A program made the position numbers and the translations under genes. The notes below the pieces were generated by a model, which worked only from the letters and a program-made list of their open reading frames with translations, had not been told where the DNA came from and searched no databases. From Aedoeadaptatus ivorii (GTDB lineage Bacteria; Bacillota; Clostridia; Tissierellales; Peptoniphilaceae), in the NCBI RefSeq assembly GCF_030815095.1, contig NZ_JAUSWF010000005.1, positions 1 to 64,000 on the forward strand: a stretch of 64,000 bases of DNA, in the 5' to 3' direction. Below, piece by piece: positions 24,916 through 32,752 of the stretch (position 1 is the first letter of the stretch; every line of letters starts with the position of its first letter).

Positions 24916-25629
24916 CTACGCCTCCGCTTCTTTCTCGACGACCTTATTGCTGATCATCTGTTGCAGTATAGAGAAAATGCTCCCGGTGATCCAGTAGAGG
25001 ACCAGACCGGCGGCCATTCTTCTCGCAAAGATCAAAATCATCAAGGGCATCATTATGCTCATCGTGCGCATCATCTGCTCCGAAGATTCTGTAGAGGGCG
25101 CCTTATTGTTCTTCTGTACTATATAGGTAGACAACCAGGTGAAGAATGCGGCCACAATCGGGAGCGCCAAACCGGTGGGATCCGGATGATCCAGACTCTG
25201 AATAAAGAAGAAGTTCTTTTGAATCGCATCGTAAAATCCGGCGTCCTGGAAGGCGAACTTCGTGGGAAATTGGAAAATACGATAAAATGCGATCAATACG
25301 GGGAACTGGACCAACATGGGCAGACAGCCGCTCAGCGGATTGAATTCCGCCTCTTTATAGAGCTGTTGCTGTTTCTGCGCGAGAAGTTGCGGATCGTTTC
25401 CGTACTTTTTCTGTAATTTTTGTCGTTCCGGTTCCAATTTCGCCATCTTGAGCTGGTTGCGCGTCTGCATAATATTCAGCGGCAAGAGGGCGAAGCGGAA
25501 GAGCAGCGTCGTCAAAACAATGGCGATGGCATAAAAGGAGATGGCCTTCGGCTCGGCACCCATAGCCGATACGAAATCGTATACGCCGCGCAGAAGGGTT
25601 CCTAACAGTCCCGCTAAGAAATTAATCAA
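24916..25629 (-). CDS. yidC: membrane protein insertase YidC
   Basis: A 237-residue YidC/Oxa1-type insertase that helps integrate membrane proteins. It has the five-helix core: first helix with LLFRFALLPLN carrying the conserved arginine in the hydrophilic groove (about residue 45), a cytoplasmic hairpin rich in Lys/Gln (60-95), then FNPLSGCLPMLVQFPVLIAFY (two conserved Pro). No lipobox or long N-domain is present, and the tail after the last helix is short (VVEKEAEA). It follows yidD by 17 bases. Confidence 0.94.
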   Translation of the reverse strand: MINFLAGLLGTLLRGVYDFVSAMGAEPKAISFYAIAIVLTTLLFRFALLPLNIMQTRNQLKMAKLEPERQKLQKKYGNDPQLLAQKQQQLYKEAEFNPLSGCLPMLVQFPVLIAFYRIFQFPTKFAFQDAGFYDAIQKNFFFIQSLDHPDPTGLALPIVAAFFTWLSTYIVQKNNKAPSTESSEQMMRTMSIMMPLMILIFARRMAAGLVLYWITGSIFSILQQMISNKVVEKEAEA

Positions 25630-25646
25630 GTAAACTTCCTCCTAGT

Positions 25647-25862
25647 CTATGGAAGTGGGTCATAGCCGCCCTTGTGGAAGGGGTGGCATCGTAAAATGCG
25701 CCTTATACTCAAATAAAGCGCCTTTAAGAACGGATATTTAGAAAAAGCCTCGTAACTGTACTGGCTGCAGGTCGGGTAAAAGCGGCAGTGCGCCCCGACG
25801 AGGATATAGCGGGAAATGTAGTTCTGATAAAAACGGATGGCCTTAAGCGCCGCTTTTCTCAC
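25647..25862 (-). CDS. yidD: membrane protein insertion efficiency factor YidD
   Basis: A 71-residue YidD, a small membrane-associated protein helping YidC-dependent insertion. The hallmarks FYQNYISRY, CRFYPTCSQYS and the C-terminal RCHPFHKGGYDPLP are all present. I chose the GTG at 25862, not the longer frame to 25943, because GGAGG lies seven bases upstream and the family begins MRKxxLxxIRFYQ. It overlaps the rnpA end by 20 bases. Confidence 0.92.
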   Translation of the reverse strand: MRKAALKAIRFYQNYISRYILVGAHCRFYPTCSQYSYEAFSKYPFLKALYLSIRRILRCHPFHKGGYDPLP

Positions 25863-26208
25863 GATGTTTCCCTCCCCGAGCGAGTTTCGATACGCGAAAG
25901 ATATGTTCAAAGGCGGATTGCATGCCCCGAAAATCCAATCCACTCACATTGTCCTTAACCACGAGTACCAGATCGTAGCCGGGGCGCAGGCGGGGATAGA
26001 TCTCTCCATAAAGATGACGCAATCTGCGTTTTATGAGATTGCGAACAACGGCCTTTCCCACCTTTTTGTTGATGGAAAAACCCATCCTCGAATGGTCCAG
26101 ACCGTTTTTCTTTACGTAGAGAGTAAAATTTCGATTCCCGAAAGTATGTCTCTTCCGATACACTTTTTTAAAATCCTGATCTTTACGGATAAAATACTTT
26201 TTTTCCAT
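25843..26208 (-). CDS. rnpA: ribonuclease P protein component RnpA
   Basis: A 121-residue basic protein, the protein subunit of RNase P that trims the 5' end of tRNA precursors. The start KKYFIRKDQDFKKVYRKRHT and the RNR-like block KKVGKAVVRNLIKRRLRHLY (about 46-65) identify it. It starts four bases past the rpmH stop and overlaps yidD. Confidence 0.94.
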   Translation of the reverse strand: MEKKYFIRKDQDFKKVYRKRHTFGNRNFTLYVKKNGLDHSRMGFSINKKVGKAVVRNLIKRRLRHLYGEIYPRLRPGYDLVLVVKDNVSGLDFRGMQSAFEHIFRVSKLARGGKHREKSGA

Positions 26209-26212
26209 GAAT

Positions 26213-26347
26213 TTAAGCGGAAAGTTTCTTTCTTCCCTTCAATCTGCGTGCGCGCAAGACCTTACGGCCGCCGCGGGTTCTCATGCGAGCGCGGAATCCG
26301 TGTTCTCTTTTGCGTTGTTTACGCTTCGGTTGATACGTTCTCTTCAC
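26213..26347 (-). CDS. rpmH: 50S ribosomal protein L34
   Basis: A 44-residue highly basic protein, MKRTYQPKRKQRKREHGFRA then RMRTRGGRKVLRARRLKGRK and KLSA, plainly L34. The start codon is GTG at 26347, preceded by AGGAGGAGGTG. It is the first gene of the minus-strand origin-proximal operon. Confidence 0.96.
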   Translation of the reverse strand: MKRTYQPKRKQRKREHGFRARMRTRGGRKVLRARRLKGRKKLSA

Positions 26348-26415
26348 AGTGCTACACCTCCTCCTGTGGGATATAAAAGTGCCTAAAAGGCCTATTTTTA
26401 AAATACACTCTATAT

Positions 26416-26444
26416 ATTATAGGGACCGGAAGGGATTTCGTCAA
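26416..26444 (-). promoter_or_regulatory. promoter of the rpmH operon
   Basis: On the minus strand TTGACG (26444-26439), 17 bases and TATAAT (26421-26416) give an almost perfect housekeeping promoter about 70 bases before rpmH. Confidence 0.82.
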
Positions 26445-26550
26445 TGTTTTTCGGCGATTTCGGGCAAAAATACGACTCTATTTATCTATCCCGGGAAAAC
26501 TTGTTTTCCTAAATAGTGAAATTCAGTTGCCCTTATGAGACGTGGCGACC

Positions 26551-26783
26551 TGTTGATAACTGTTTTTTGATTGTGTATAATTATTTACAGCTTGTGAATA
26601 AAAAAATGGGCTGTGGATACTTTGTGAGTTATGCACAGTTTGTGGATATCTTGTGCATAACTCTTGTGCTTTTCTATACATTTCCGAAATTTGAACGAAA
26701 ATCGGGTCTTTTTATGCACAGTTTCCACAAGTTCACCCTGTTTATACTTTTTTATTCCCCACAATCCACAGCTTTGTGGATTG
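26551..26783. other. oriC: replication origin, left DnaA-box cluster (incA-like)
   Basis: The gap between rpmH and dnaA holds many copies of the DnaA box (TTATCCACA or close): TTATGCACA at 26629 and 26712; complements TGTGTATAA at 26572, TGTGAATAA at 26593, TGTGGATAC at 26612, TGTGGATAT at 26641, TGTGCATAA at 26652, TGTGGATTG at 26775, CAATCCACA at 26762. An AT-rich stretch around 26740-26757 could be where strands open. Together with the gene order this marks oriC. Confidence 0.88.
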
Positions 26784-26855
26784 TTTTATCCGCAATGCAT
26801 TGTTCCACATGTGCATATGTTAATACATTCGAAAGCCAAAGACCGGGAGTGAAAT

Positions 26856-28187
26856 ATGATACCTGACGTACACGCTTTATGGGAAAAAGCCTTCCAGTAC
26901 ATACTCGAAGAAAATCTCTATGAATCTCAGATCAACACTTGGTTTCGACCGATTCGCCCGGTTCGGATCCAGGACGATACGCTGATTTTGGGCGTATCCC
27001 GAGAATTCGTACTCAACCACCTGCAAAAAAATAACAACAATTATAAAAACCTTATCCGCCGCGCCGTCAAAGAAGCCGCCGGCAGCGATTTGGACATCCG
27101 CTTTGTATTGACCGAGGGCGGCGCACCGGCCGAGCCGCAAAACGACAGCATTCGCCCGGAATACCATCTCAATCCGAAATATACCTTCGATTCCTTTGTG
27201 GTGGGACCCTCCAATCAATTTGCCCACGCCGCGTCTTTGGCGGTGGCGGAAAATCCCCGCGAAAATCGCGCCAACCCGCTATTTATCTACGGCGGCGTCG
27301 GTTTGGGCAAGACCCATCTCATGCACGCCATCGGCCATTTTCTGCACCGAAACGATCCGTCGAAGCGGATCCTCTATGTCACCAGCGAGCAATTTACCAA
27401 CGAATTTATCGCCTCGATCCAGACCAATCGCAACGAAGAGTTTCGCAGAAAATACCGCTCCCAGGACCTCCTGTTGATCGACGACATCCAGTTTATCGCC
27501 GACAAGGAATCCACCATGGACGAATTTTTTCATACCTTTAACGAACTTCACGGCCGCGATAAACAGATCGTAATGACCAGCGACAAACCGCCCAAGGACA
27601 TTCAAAAACTCGAACAGCGGCTGATTTCGCGCTTTGCATGGGGCCTGGTGGTAGACATTCAGGCGCCGGATCTCGAGACGCGCATCGCGATTTTAAGAAA
27701 CAAGGCGGAGAGCGACGGCTTCGACGTTCCCGAGGGCGTCATCAACTATATCGCCACCCATGTGAAGAGCAATATTCGGGAGCTGGAAGGCGCGCTTTCT
27801 CGCGTGACCGCCTACGCCAAACTCACCACCGGCGAGATCACCGAAGAGACCGCCGCCATGGTGCTGAAGGACATCTACGAAAACAACAAACCCGTCGCGG
27901 TGACTGTGGGACGCGTAAAAGAAATTATCGCGGCGGAATACCATATTTCTCTGGAGGACTTAAACAGCAAAAAGAGATCCCGTCCCATCGCCTATCCCCG
28001 CCAAATCGCCATGTATCTGACCCGCAGCATGACCGACCTTTCGCTGCCGAAAATCGGACAGGAATTCGGCGGCCGGGATCATTCCACGGTGATCCACGCC
28101 TATGATAAAATTGAGGGGGAAATCGAGTCGGATCCGGAAGTCAGTATGCAGATCGAACGGTTAAAGGAGAAGATTAAGGGCAACTGA
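26856..28187 (+). CDS. dnaA: chromosomal replication initiator DnaA
   Basis: A 443-residue initiator that binds DnaA boxes and opens the origin. Domain I spans 1-75, followed by a short linker; the AAA+ domain has Walker A GGVGLGKTH (146-154), Walker B LLLIDDIQFI (about 206-215); the C-terminal DNA-binding domain ends with the DnaA signature GGRDHSTVIHAYDKIE (about 404-419). GGGAG precedes the ATG. DnaA-box clusters lie on both sides of the gene, consistent with self-control. Confidence 0.98.
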   Translation: MIPDVHALWEKAFQYILEENLYESQINTWFRPIRPVRIQDDTLILGVSREFVLNHLQKNNNNYKNLIRRAVKEAAGSDLDIRFVLTEGGAPAEPQNDSIRPEYHLNPKYTFDSFVVGPSNQFAHAASLAVAENPRENRANPLFIYGGVGLGKTHLMHAIGHFLHRNDPSKRILYVTSEQFTNEFIASIQTNRNEEFRRKYRSQDLLLIDDIQFIADKESTMDEFFHTFNELHGRDKQIVMTSDKPPKDIQKLEQRLISRFAWGLVVDIQAPDLETRIAILRNKAESDGFDVPEGVINYIATHVKSNIRELEGALSRVTAYAKLTTGEITEETAAMVLKDIYENNKPVAVTVGRVKEIIAAEYHISLEDLNSKKRSRPIAYPRQIAMYLTRSMTDLSLPKIGQEFGGRDHSTVIHAYDKIEGEIESDPEVSMQIERLKEKIKGN

Positions 28188-28188
28188 T

Positions 28189-28289
28189 TGTGGATAACTC
28201 TTCCCGTCCTCCATAGCTTTATGCACACTCTATCCACAGCCTCCTTTCCTACCTCCGCGCTTTTCCGCTTTCTATCCACAAATCCACAG
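28189..28289. other. oriC: replication origin, right DnaA-box cluster between dnaA and dnaN
   Basis: A perfect complement box TGTGGATAA is at 28189-28197, with TTATGCACA at 28219, CTATCCACA at 28230 and 28272, and AATCCACA at 28281. This gives a bipartite origin around dnaA as in Bacillus. Confidence 0.82.
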
Positions 28290-28336
28290 CCCCTACTACG
28301 ATTACGAAGTATTACTCTTATATAGGAGGAGACAAC

Positions 28337-29434
28337 ATGCAGTTTCATATCGACAAATCCGCCCTGTCCTCCGTCGTCTCTACGGTCTCCAGGGCCATAT
28401 CCGCAAAGACCAATATGCAGATTCTGGAAGGCCTGTATATGGAAGCAAAGGGAGGCGAATTGATTCTACGGGGTACGGATACCGAAATCTCCATCGAATC
28501 GAAAAGCGCCTGTATGGTCGATACCGAAGGGAGCATTGTCTTAAATGCCTCCCTCTTTGGCGACATCGTGCGCAAATTGCCGGCCGCCATGGTCCACATC
28601 GAAAGCGACGGCCAAAAGGTAAAGATCGTCTGCGAGCATTCCCGCTTCGAACTGATGGGGCAAAATGCCGAGGAATATCCGCAGCTGCCCGAACTCGAAG
28701 AAAAGGAATCGGTCGTCGTCACCGCCGACGACCTCTTAAAGGCCTTCAAGGAAACCCAATTCGCCACCTCAAACGACGATATGCGCATCGCGCTTACCGG
28801 CGTCTTGCTCGACGTAACGCATGAAGGCATCACATTCGTCGCCCTCGACGGGTATCGCATGGCGATGAGCCGCATCGCGGGCGAGCAACAGCTGGAGCGG
28901 GATCTCATCCTGCCGGCAAGAAGCGTCACCGAAATCGCAAAGATGGTGGAGGGAAAAGGCGCGCTTTCTATGGAAATCGGCAGCAACCACCTGTTGATCT
29001 GCTTAGACGAAACCAAGTTTTATACGAAGCTCTTAAACGGCGAGTTCTTCCAGTACAATAGCCTGATCCGCCGCGAACACGATGTCACGGTGCGTTTGGA
29101 GAAGAAGCCGTTTATCGAAGCCCTGGAACGGGCGAGTTTGATGACCGGCAAGGAGCGCAACGGCCTGGTAAAACTCGAAATCTTTGACGATCGCATCGAA
29201 ATCCTCTCGAATTCCGAGATCGGAAATGTCCACGAAGTGGTGGAAGCGCAAAAGACGGGAGAGGACCTCACCATCGCCTTTAACGCCCGGTATCTGTTGG
29301 AGGGGATTCGCGTCGTCGCAGAAGAAGAAATCGAGATGGGATTTACCGACGCGGTCAACCCCTGTATTATTACGCCGAATGCAGCCGATTCGTATCTGTA
29401 CTTGGTGCTTCCGGTCCGGTTGGCGAGCCTATGA
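28337..29434 (+). CDS. dnaN: DNA polymerase III beta subunit (sliding clamp)
   Basis: A 365-residue ring-forming clamp that tethers DNA polymerase. The triple repeated clamp fold can be followed; the C-terminal hydrophobic pocket region ends YLVLPVRL, matching the usual (L/M)-P-(M/V)-R end. It is preceded by AGGAGGAG and lies after the second DnaA-box cluster. Its stop overlaps the yaaA start. Confidence 0.97.
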   Translation: MQFHIDKSALSSVVSTVSRAISAKTNMQILEGLYMEAKGGELILRGTDTEISIESKSACMVDTEGSIVLNASLFGDIVRKLPAAMVHIESDGQKVKIVCEHSRFELMGQNAEEYPQLPELEEKESVVVTADDLLKAFKETQFATSNDDMRIALTGVLLDVTHEGITFVALDGYRMAMSRIAGEQQLERDLILPARSVTEIAKMVEGKGALSMEIGSNHLLICLDETKFYTKLLNGEFFQYNSLIRREHDVTVRLEKKPFIEALERASLMTGKERNGLVKLEIFDDRIEILSNSEIGNVHEVVEAQKTGEDLTIAFNARYLLEGIRVVAEEEIEMGFTDAVNPCIITPNAADSYLYLVLPVRLASL

Positions 29435-29628
29435 AGATCCAAACCGAATACATCAAACTCGACAGTCTTATGAAATTGATCAGCTGGGTCGATTCCGGCG
29501 GCATGGCAAAGACCGTGATCGCAAACGGCGAGGTGCGCGTAAACGGCGAAGTGGAAACGCGCCGAGGCCGCAAGCTCTACCCCGGCGATTCGGTACAATG
29601 GGAGGATCTTTGCGAGACGATCGAGTAG
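29431..29628 (+). CDS. yaaA: S4-domain RNA-binding protein YaaA
   Basis: A 65-residue S4 domain protein. The pattern IKLDSLMKLISWVDSGGMAK (about 8-27) followed by NGEVRVNGEVETRRGRKLYPGD is typical of the small S4 protein always found between dnaN and recF in Bacillota. It may help large-subunit assembly. The ATG overlaps the dnaN stop (ATGA). Confidence 0.92.
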   Translation: MKIQTEYIKLDSLMKLISWVDSGGMAKTVIANGEVRVNGEVETRRGRKLYPGDSVQWEDLCETIE

Positions 29629-29704
29629 AAAGAAATCCGAACGTTTGTACTCTGAGAACATTTGTACTATACTATAAGAGAATGCGGCCCCGGGGGAGGT
29701 ATGA

Positions 29705-30787
29705 ATGTATGTAGAACGGTTGGATGTGGTTTCCTTTCGAAATCACGCACAACTCTCTCTTACCTTTCGGGAGGGCATATACAGTCTCTACGGCCCCAAC
29801 GGCATCGGAAAGACCAATTTTTTGGAGGCCATCTATGTGGCGATGACGGGGCGGAGTTTTCGAACCAATACCCTAAAAGAAGTCATCGCTTTTTCGCGGG
29901 AACAGGCGTTTTTGCGCGCGCGCATCCAAACCGATCCCTTTCAAAAGGATCTGGAGATTGCCATCGGCGAAAAGGAGCGCAAATACGTGCGGGACAACAA
30001 CCCCGTTCCCTCCGCCCGAGACTACGCCCGGGGCCTAGCGGCGGTGGTGTTCGAGCCCAAGCATCTGCGTATGGTGCAGGGCCCCCCGTCCGAGCGGCGC
30101 TCGATGCTCGACGAAATTTTGCGTATGAGCTCCGCCGCCTACGACGCCGCCTATAGCGGATATCATCATGTGTTGTATCAGCGCAATTACTTACTCAGAA
30201 AGCGAGGAGAGGCGGACCTGTTGGAGGTCTACGATCTCCGCCTTTCCACCTATGCCGCCGTCCTCTTAAAGGAGCGACTGGCCTTTTTAAAGCGCATGTC
30301 GAAAGTGGCGGCCGCCTACTATAAAGAAATTTCCGGAGAAAAAGAGAGCTTGGACATTCGCTACAAGGCGACCTTTCCCGTCGCCTTCGGCGGGGATCTC
30401 AAGGCGGATTTTTACGAAGCGCTCCGGAAAATGCGAAAAGAAGACTACGAACGGGGCCGCACGGCGATCGGGCCCCATTTGGACGATTTGCAGTTTCTGC
30501 TGGACGGCAATGAGGCAAAAAAATACGCCTCCACCGGACAGATCCGAAGCATCGTCCTGGCGGTAAAATGTATGGAGATCCATCGCCTCAAGGAGAGCAC
30601 GGGGAGCGATCCGGTGGTGCTTTTGGACGATGTGCTCTCGGAACTGGACGAGGCGCGCAGAGAGCGCCTGCTTCGCCATTTAAGGGGACAGTGTTTTATC
30701 ACCACGGCGGAGTATCTGCCGTTTTTAGAAGAATATTCCCGTCCCCTGGATCTGACGGAAATCAAGAATGCATCGAGAAAGGCCTAG
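29705..30787 (+). CDS. recF: DNA repair/recombination protein RecF
   Basis: A 360-residue SMC-like ATPase that helps load RecA on gapped DNA. The Walker A GPNGIGKTN is at 30-38, the N-terminus YVERLDVVSFRNH is standard, and the C-terminal signature and Walker B are seen as STGQIRSIVLAVKC and PVVLLDDVLSELDEARR. The start is preceded by GGGGGAGG. It lies between yaaA and gyrB, as usual. Confidence 0.96.
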   Translation: MYVERLDVVSFRNHAQLSLTFREGIYSLYGPNGIGKTNFLEAIYVAMTGRSFRTNTLKEVIAFSREQAFLRARIQTDPFQKDLEIAIGEKERKYVRDNNPVPSARDYARGLAAVVFEPKHLRMVQGPPSERRSMLDEILRMSSAAYDAAYSGYHHVLYQRNYLLRKRGEADLLEVYDLRLSTYAAVLLKERLAFLKRMSKVAAAYYKEISGEKESLDIRYKATFPVAFGGDLKADFYEALRKMRKEDYERGRTAIGPHLDDLQFLLDGNEAKKYASTGQIRSIVLAVKCMEIHRLKESTGSDPVVLLDDVLSELDEARRERLLRHLRGQCFITTAEYLPFLEEYSRPLDLTEIKNASRKA

Positions 30788-30823
30788 GCTTTGTCCGGGT
30801 CTTTTTGCGGTAGAGGAGGGCTT

Positions 30824-32743
30824 ATGGCAAAGGGAAATGAGTATAGTTCCAGCAATATACAGGTACTGACGGGACTGGAACCCGTTCGGAAGCGGCCGGG
30901 TATGTATATCGGCTCCACGGGGGCAAAGGGCCTGCACCATTTGGTATACGAGGTCGTGGACAACTCCATCGACGAGATCCTCGCGGGTCGCTGCGATTCG
31001 GTATGGGTGCGCTTAAACGACGACGGATCGGCCGAAATCGAAGACAACGGGAGCGGGATTCCGGTGGACATCCACCCCCAAACCAAAAAGAGCACGGTCG
31101 AGACGGTACTTACGATTCTCCACGCCGGGGGGAAATTCGACAGCGACGCCTATAAGGTATCCGGCGGGCTCCACGGCGTCGGCGTATCGGTCGTAAACGC
31201 CCTTTCCGAAAAGCTGATCGCCGAGGTCAAGCGCGAAGGCAAAAAATTCCGCCAAGTCTTTTCGCGGGGCATTCCCCTGACCGATCTCGAAGTGGTGGAA
31301 GAAGGCGTAAAAGAGACCGGCACCAAGATCACCTTTTATCCCGATGCGGAGATCTTTAAGGAGACCACGGAGTTCAGCCGCGAAGTGCTAGCGCGCCGTT
31401 TCCGCGAAATGGCCTTTCTCAATAAGGGCGCCTATATCGAGTTTCAGGACAATCGCGACGATGCCGATTTTCGGGAAGTCTACCACTATGAAGGCGGCAT
31501 TATGAGCTATGTGGAGTATTTGAACCGCAGCAAAAAACCCATCCACGACAAGATCCTCTATGTCGACGAGATCGAACAGGACACCGCCGTAGAAGTCGCC
31601 ATTCAATACACCGACGGCTACCGCGAGACGGTGCTGACCTTTGCCAACAATATCAATACCGAAGACGGGGGCACGCATCTCTCGGGTTTTCGGAGTGCGC
31701 TCACCAAGAGCATCAACGAATACGGCAGAAAATACAATTTTATCAAGGAAAAAGAAGAAAACCTCTCGGGCGAGGACGTGCGCGAGGGCATCAGCGCCGT
31801 AATCAGCGTCAAGATTCCCGATCCCCAGTTCGAGGGCCAGACCAAGGCAAAGCTCGGCAATTCCGAGACCAAATCGATTGTGGAGCGGGTCCTTTCGGGC
31901 TATTTGGAATCCTTCCTCGAAGAAAACCCCAAAATCGGAAAGATCATCCTGCAAAAGGCGCTTTCGGCGCGTCGGGCGCGGGAGGCGGCGCGTAAGGCGC
32001 GGGATCTGACGCGCAAGCGCTCGATCCTCGACAATACGCCCCTGCCCGGCAAGCTCGTCGACTGCCAGCTCGACGACAATCGCGTCACCGAGATCTTTTT
32101 GGTCGAGGGGGATTCCGCCGGCGGCAGCGCCAAGGGCGGACGCGACAGCCGTACCCAGGCGATTTTGCCGCTTCGGGGAAAGATTATGAATGTGGAGAAG
32201 GCACGGCTCGACAAGATCTTAAATTCTAAGGAGATCCGCGCCATGATCACCGCCTTCGGCACCGGGATCGATCAGGAATTCGACATCGAAAAACTGCGCT
32301 ACGGCAAGATTATCATCATGACTGATGCGGACGTCGACGGCGCCCACATTCGCACCTTGCTCCTAACCTTCCTGTTTCGCCACTTGCCGCAACTGATTGA
32401 AGAGGGCCACGTCTTTGTGGCGCAGCCGCCGCTTTACGGCATTAAGCGGGGCACAAAGGTACTCGAGTACTGCTACAGCGACGCGGAACTGCAGGAGGCG
32501 CTCGACCGATTGGGGCGCGACAAAAACCTCAAGATCAGCCGCTACAAGGGGCTCGGGGAAATGAACGCCGAAGAGCTGTGGGAGACGACCATGAATCCCG
32601 ACCACCGCATTCTGCTTCGGGTCGGGGTAGAGGACGCAAAACAGGCGGACGAGGTATTTTCGATGCTGATGGGCCAGGAAGTGGAGCCCAGACGAGAGTT
32701 TATCGAGGAAAATGCGATCTATGTAGAAAACATAGACGCGTAG
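30824..32743 (+). CDS. gyrB: DNA gyrase subunit B
   Basis: A 639-residue ATPase subunit of gyrase. The GHKL ATPase has YEVVDNSIDEILAG and NGSGIPVDIHP; the Toprim part has EGDSAGGSAKGGRD and the DADVDGAHIRTLLL metal site. I chose ATG 30824, with GAGGAGGG just before, over the frame start at 30791. Length is normal for Bacillota. It is nine bases from gyrA. Confidence 0.97.
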   Translation: MAKGNEYSSSNIQVLTGLEPVRKRPGMYIGSTGAKGLHHLVYEVVDNSIDEILAGRCDSVWVRLNDDGSAEIEDNGSGIPVDIHPQTKKSTVETVLTILHAGGKFDSDAYKVSGGLHGVGVSVVNALSEKLIAEVKREGKKFRQVFSRGIPLTDLEVVEEGVKETGTKITFYPDAEIFKETTEFSREVLARRFREMAFLNKGAYIEFQDNRDDADFREVYHYEGGIMSYVEYLNRSKKPIHDKILYVDEIEQDTAVEVAIQYTDGYRETVLTFANNINTEDGGTHLSGFRSALTKSINEYGRKYNFIKEKEENLSGEDVREGISAVISVKIPDPQFEGQTKAKLGNSETKSIVERVLSGYLESFLEENPKIGKIILQKALSARRAREAARKARDLTRKRSILDNTPLPGKLVDCQLDDNRVTEIFLVEGDSAGGSAKGGRDSRTQAILPLRGKIMNVEKARLDKILNSKEIRAMITAFGTGIDQEFDIEKLRYGKIIIMTDADVDGAHIRTLLLTFLFRHLPQLIEEGHVFVAQPPLYGIKRGTKVLEYCYSDAELQEALDRLGRDKNLKISRYKGLGEMNAEELWETTMNPDHRILLRVGVEDAKQADEVFSMLMGQEVEPRREFIEENAIYVENIDA

Positions 32744-32752
32744 GAGGACAGA

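Noticed and set aside
25863..25943. Longer start for yidD.
   Set aside because: The added 27 residues do not fit the family and overlap rnpA; the GTG at 25862 has a good ribosome site.
26791..26806. Fifth parS-like site near dnaA (TGTTCCACATGTGCAT).
   Set aside because: Only the left half matches; the right half lacks the GGAACA arm.
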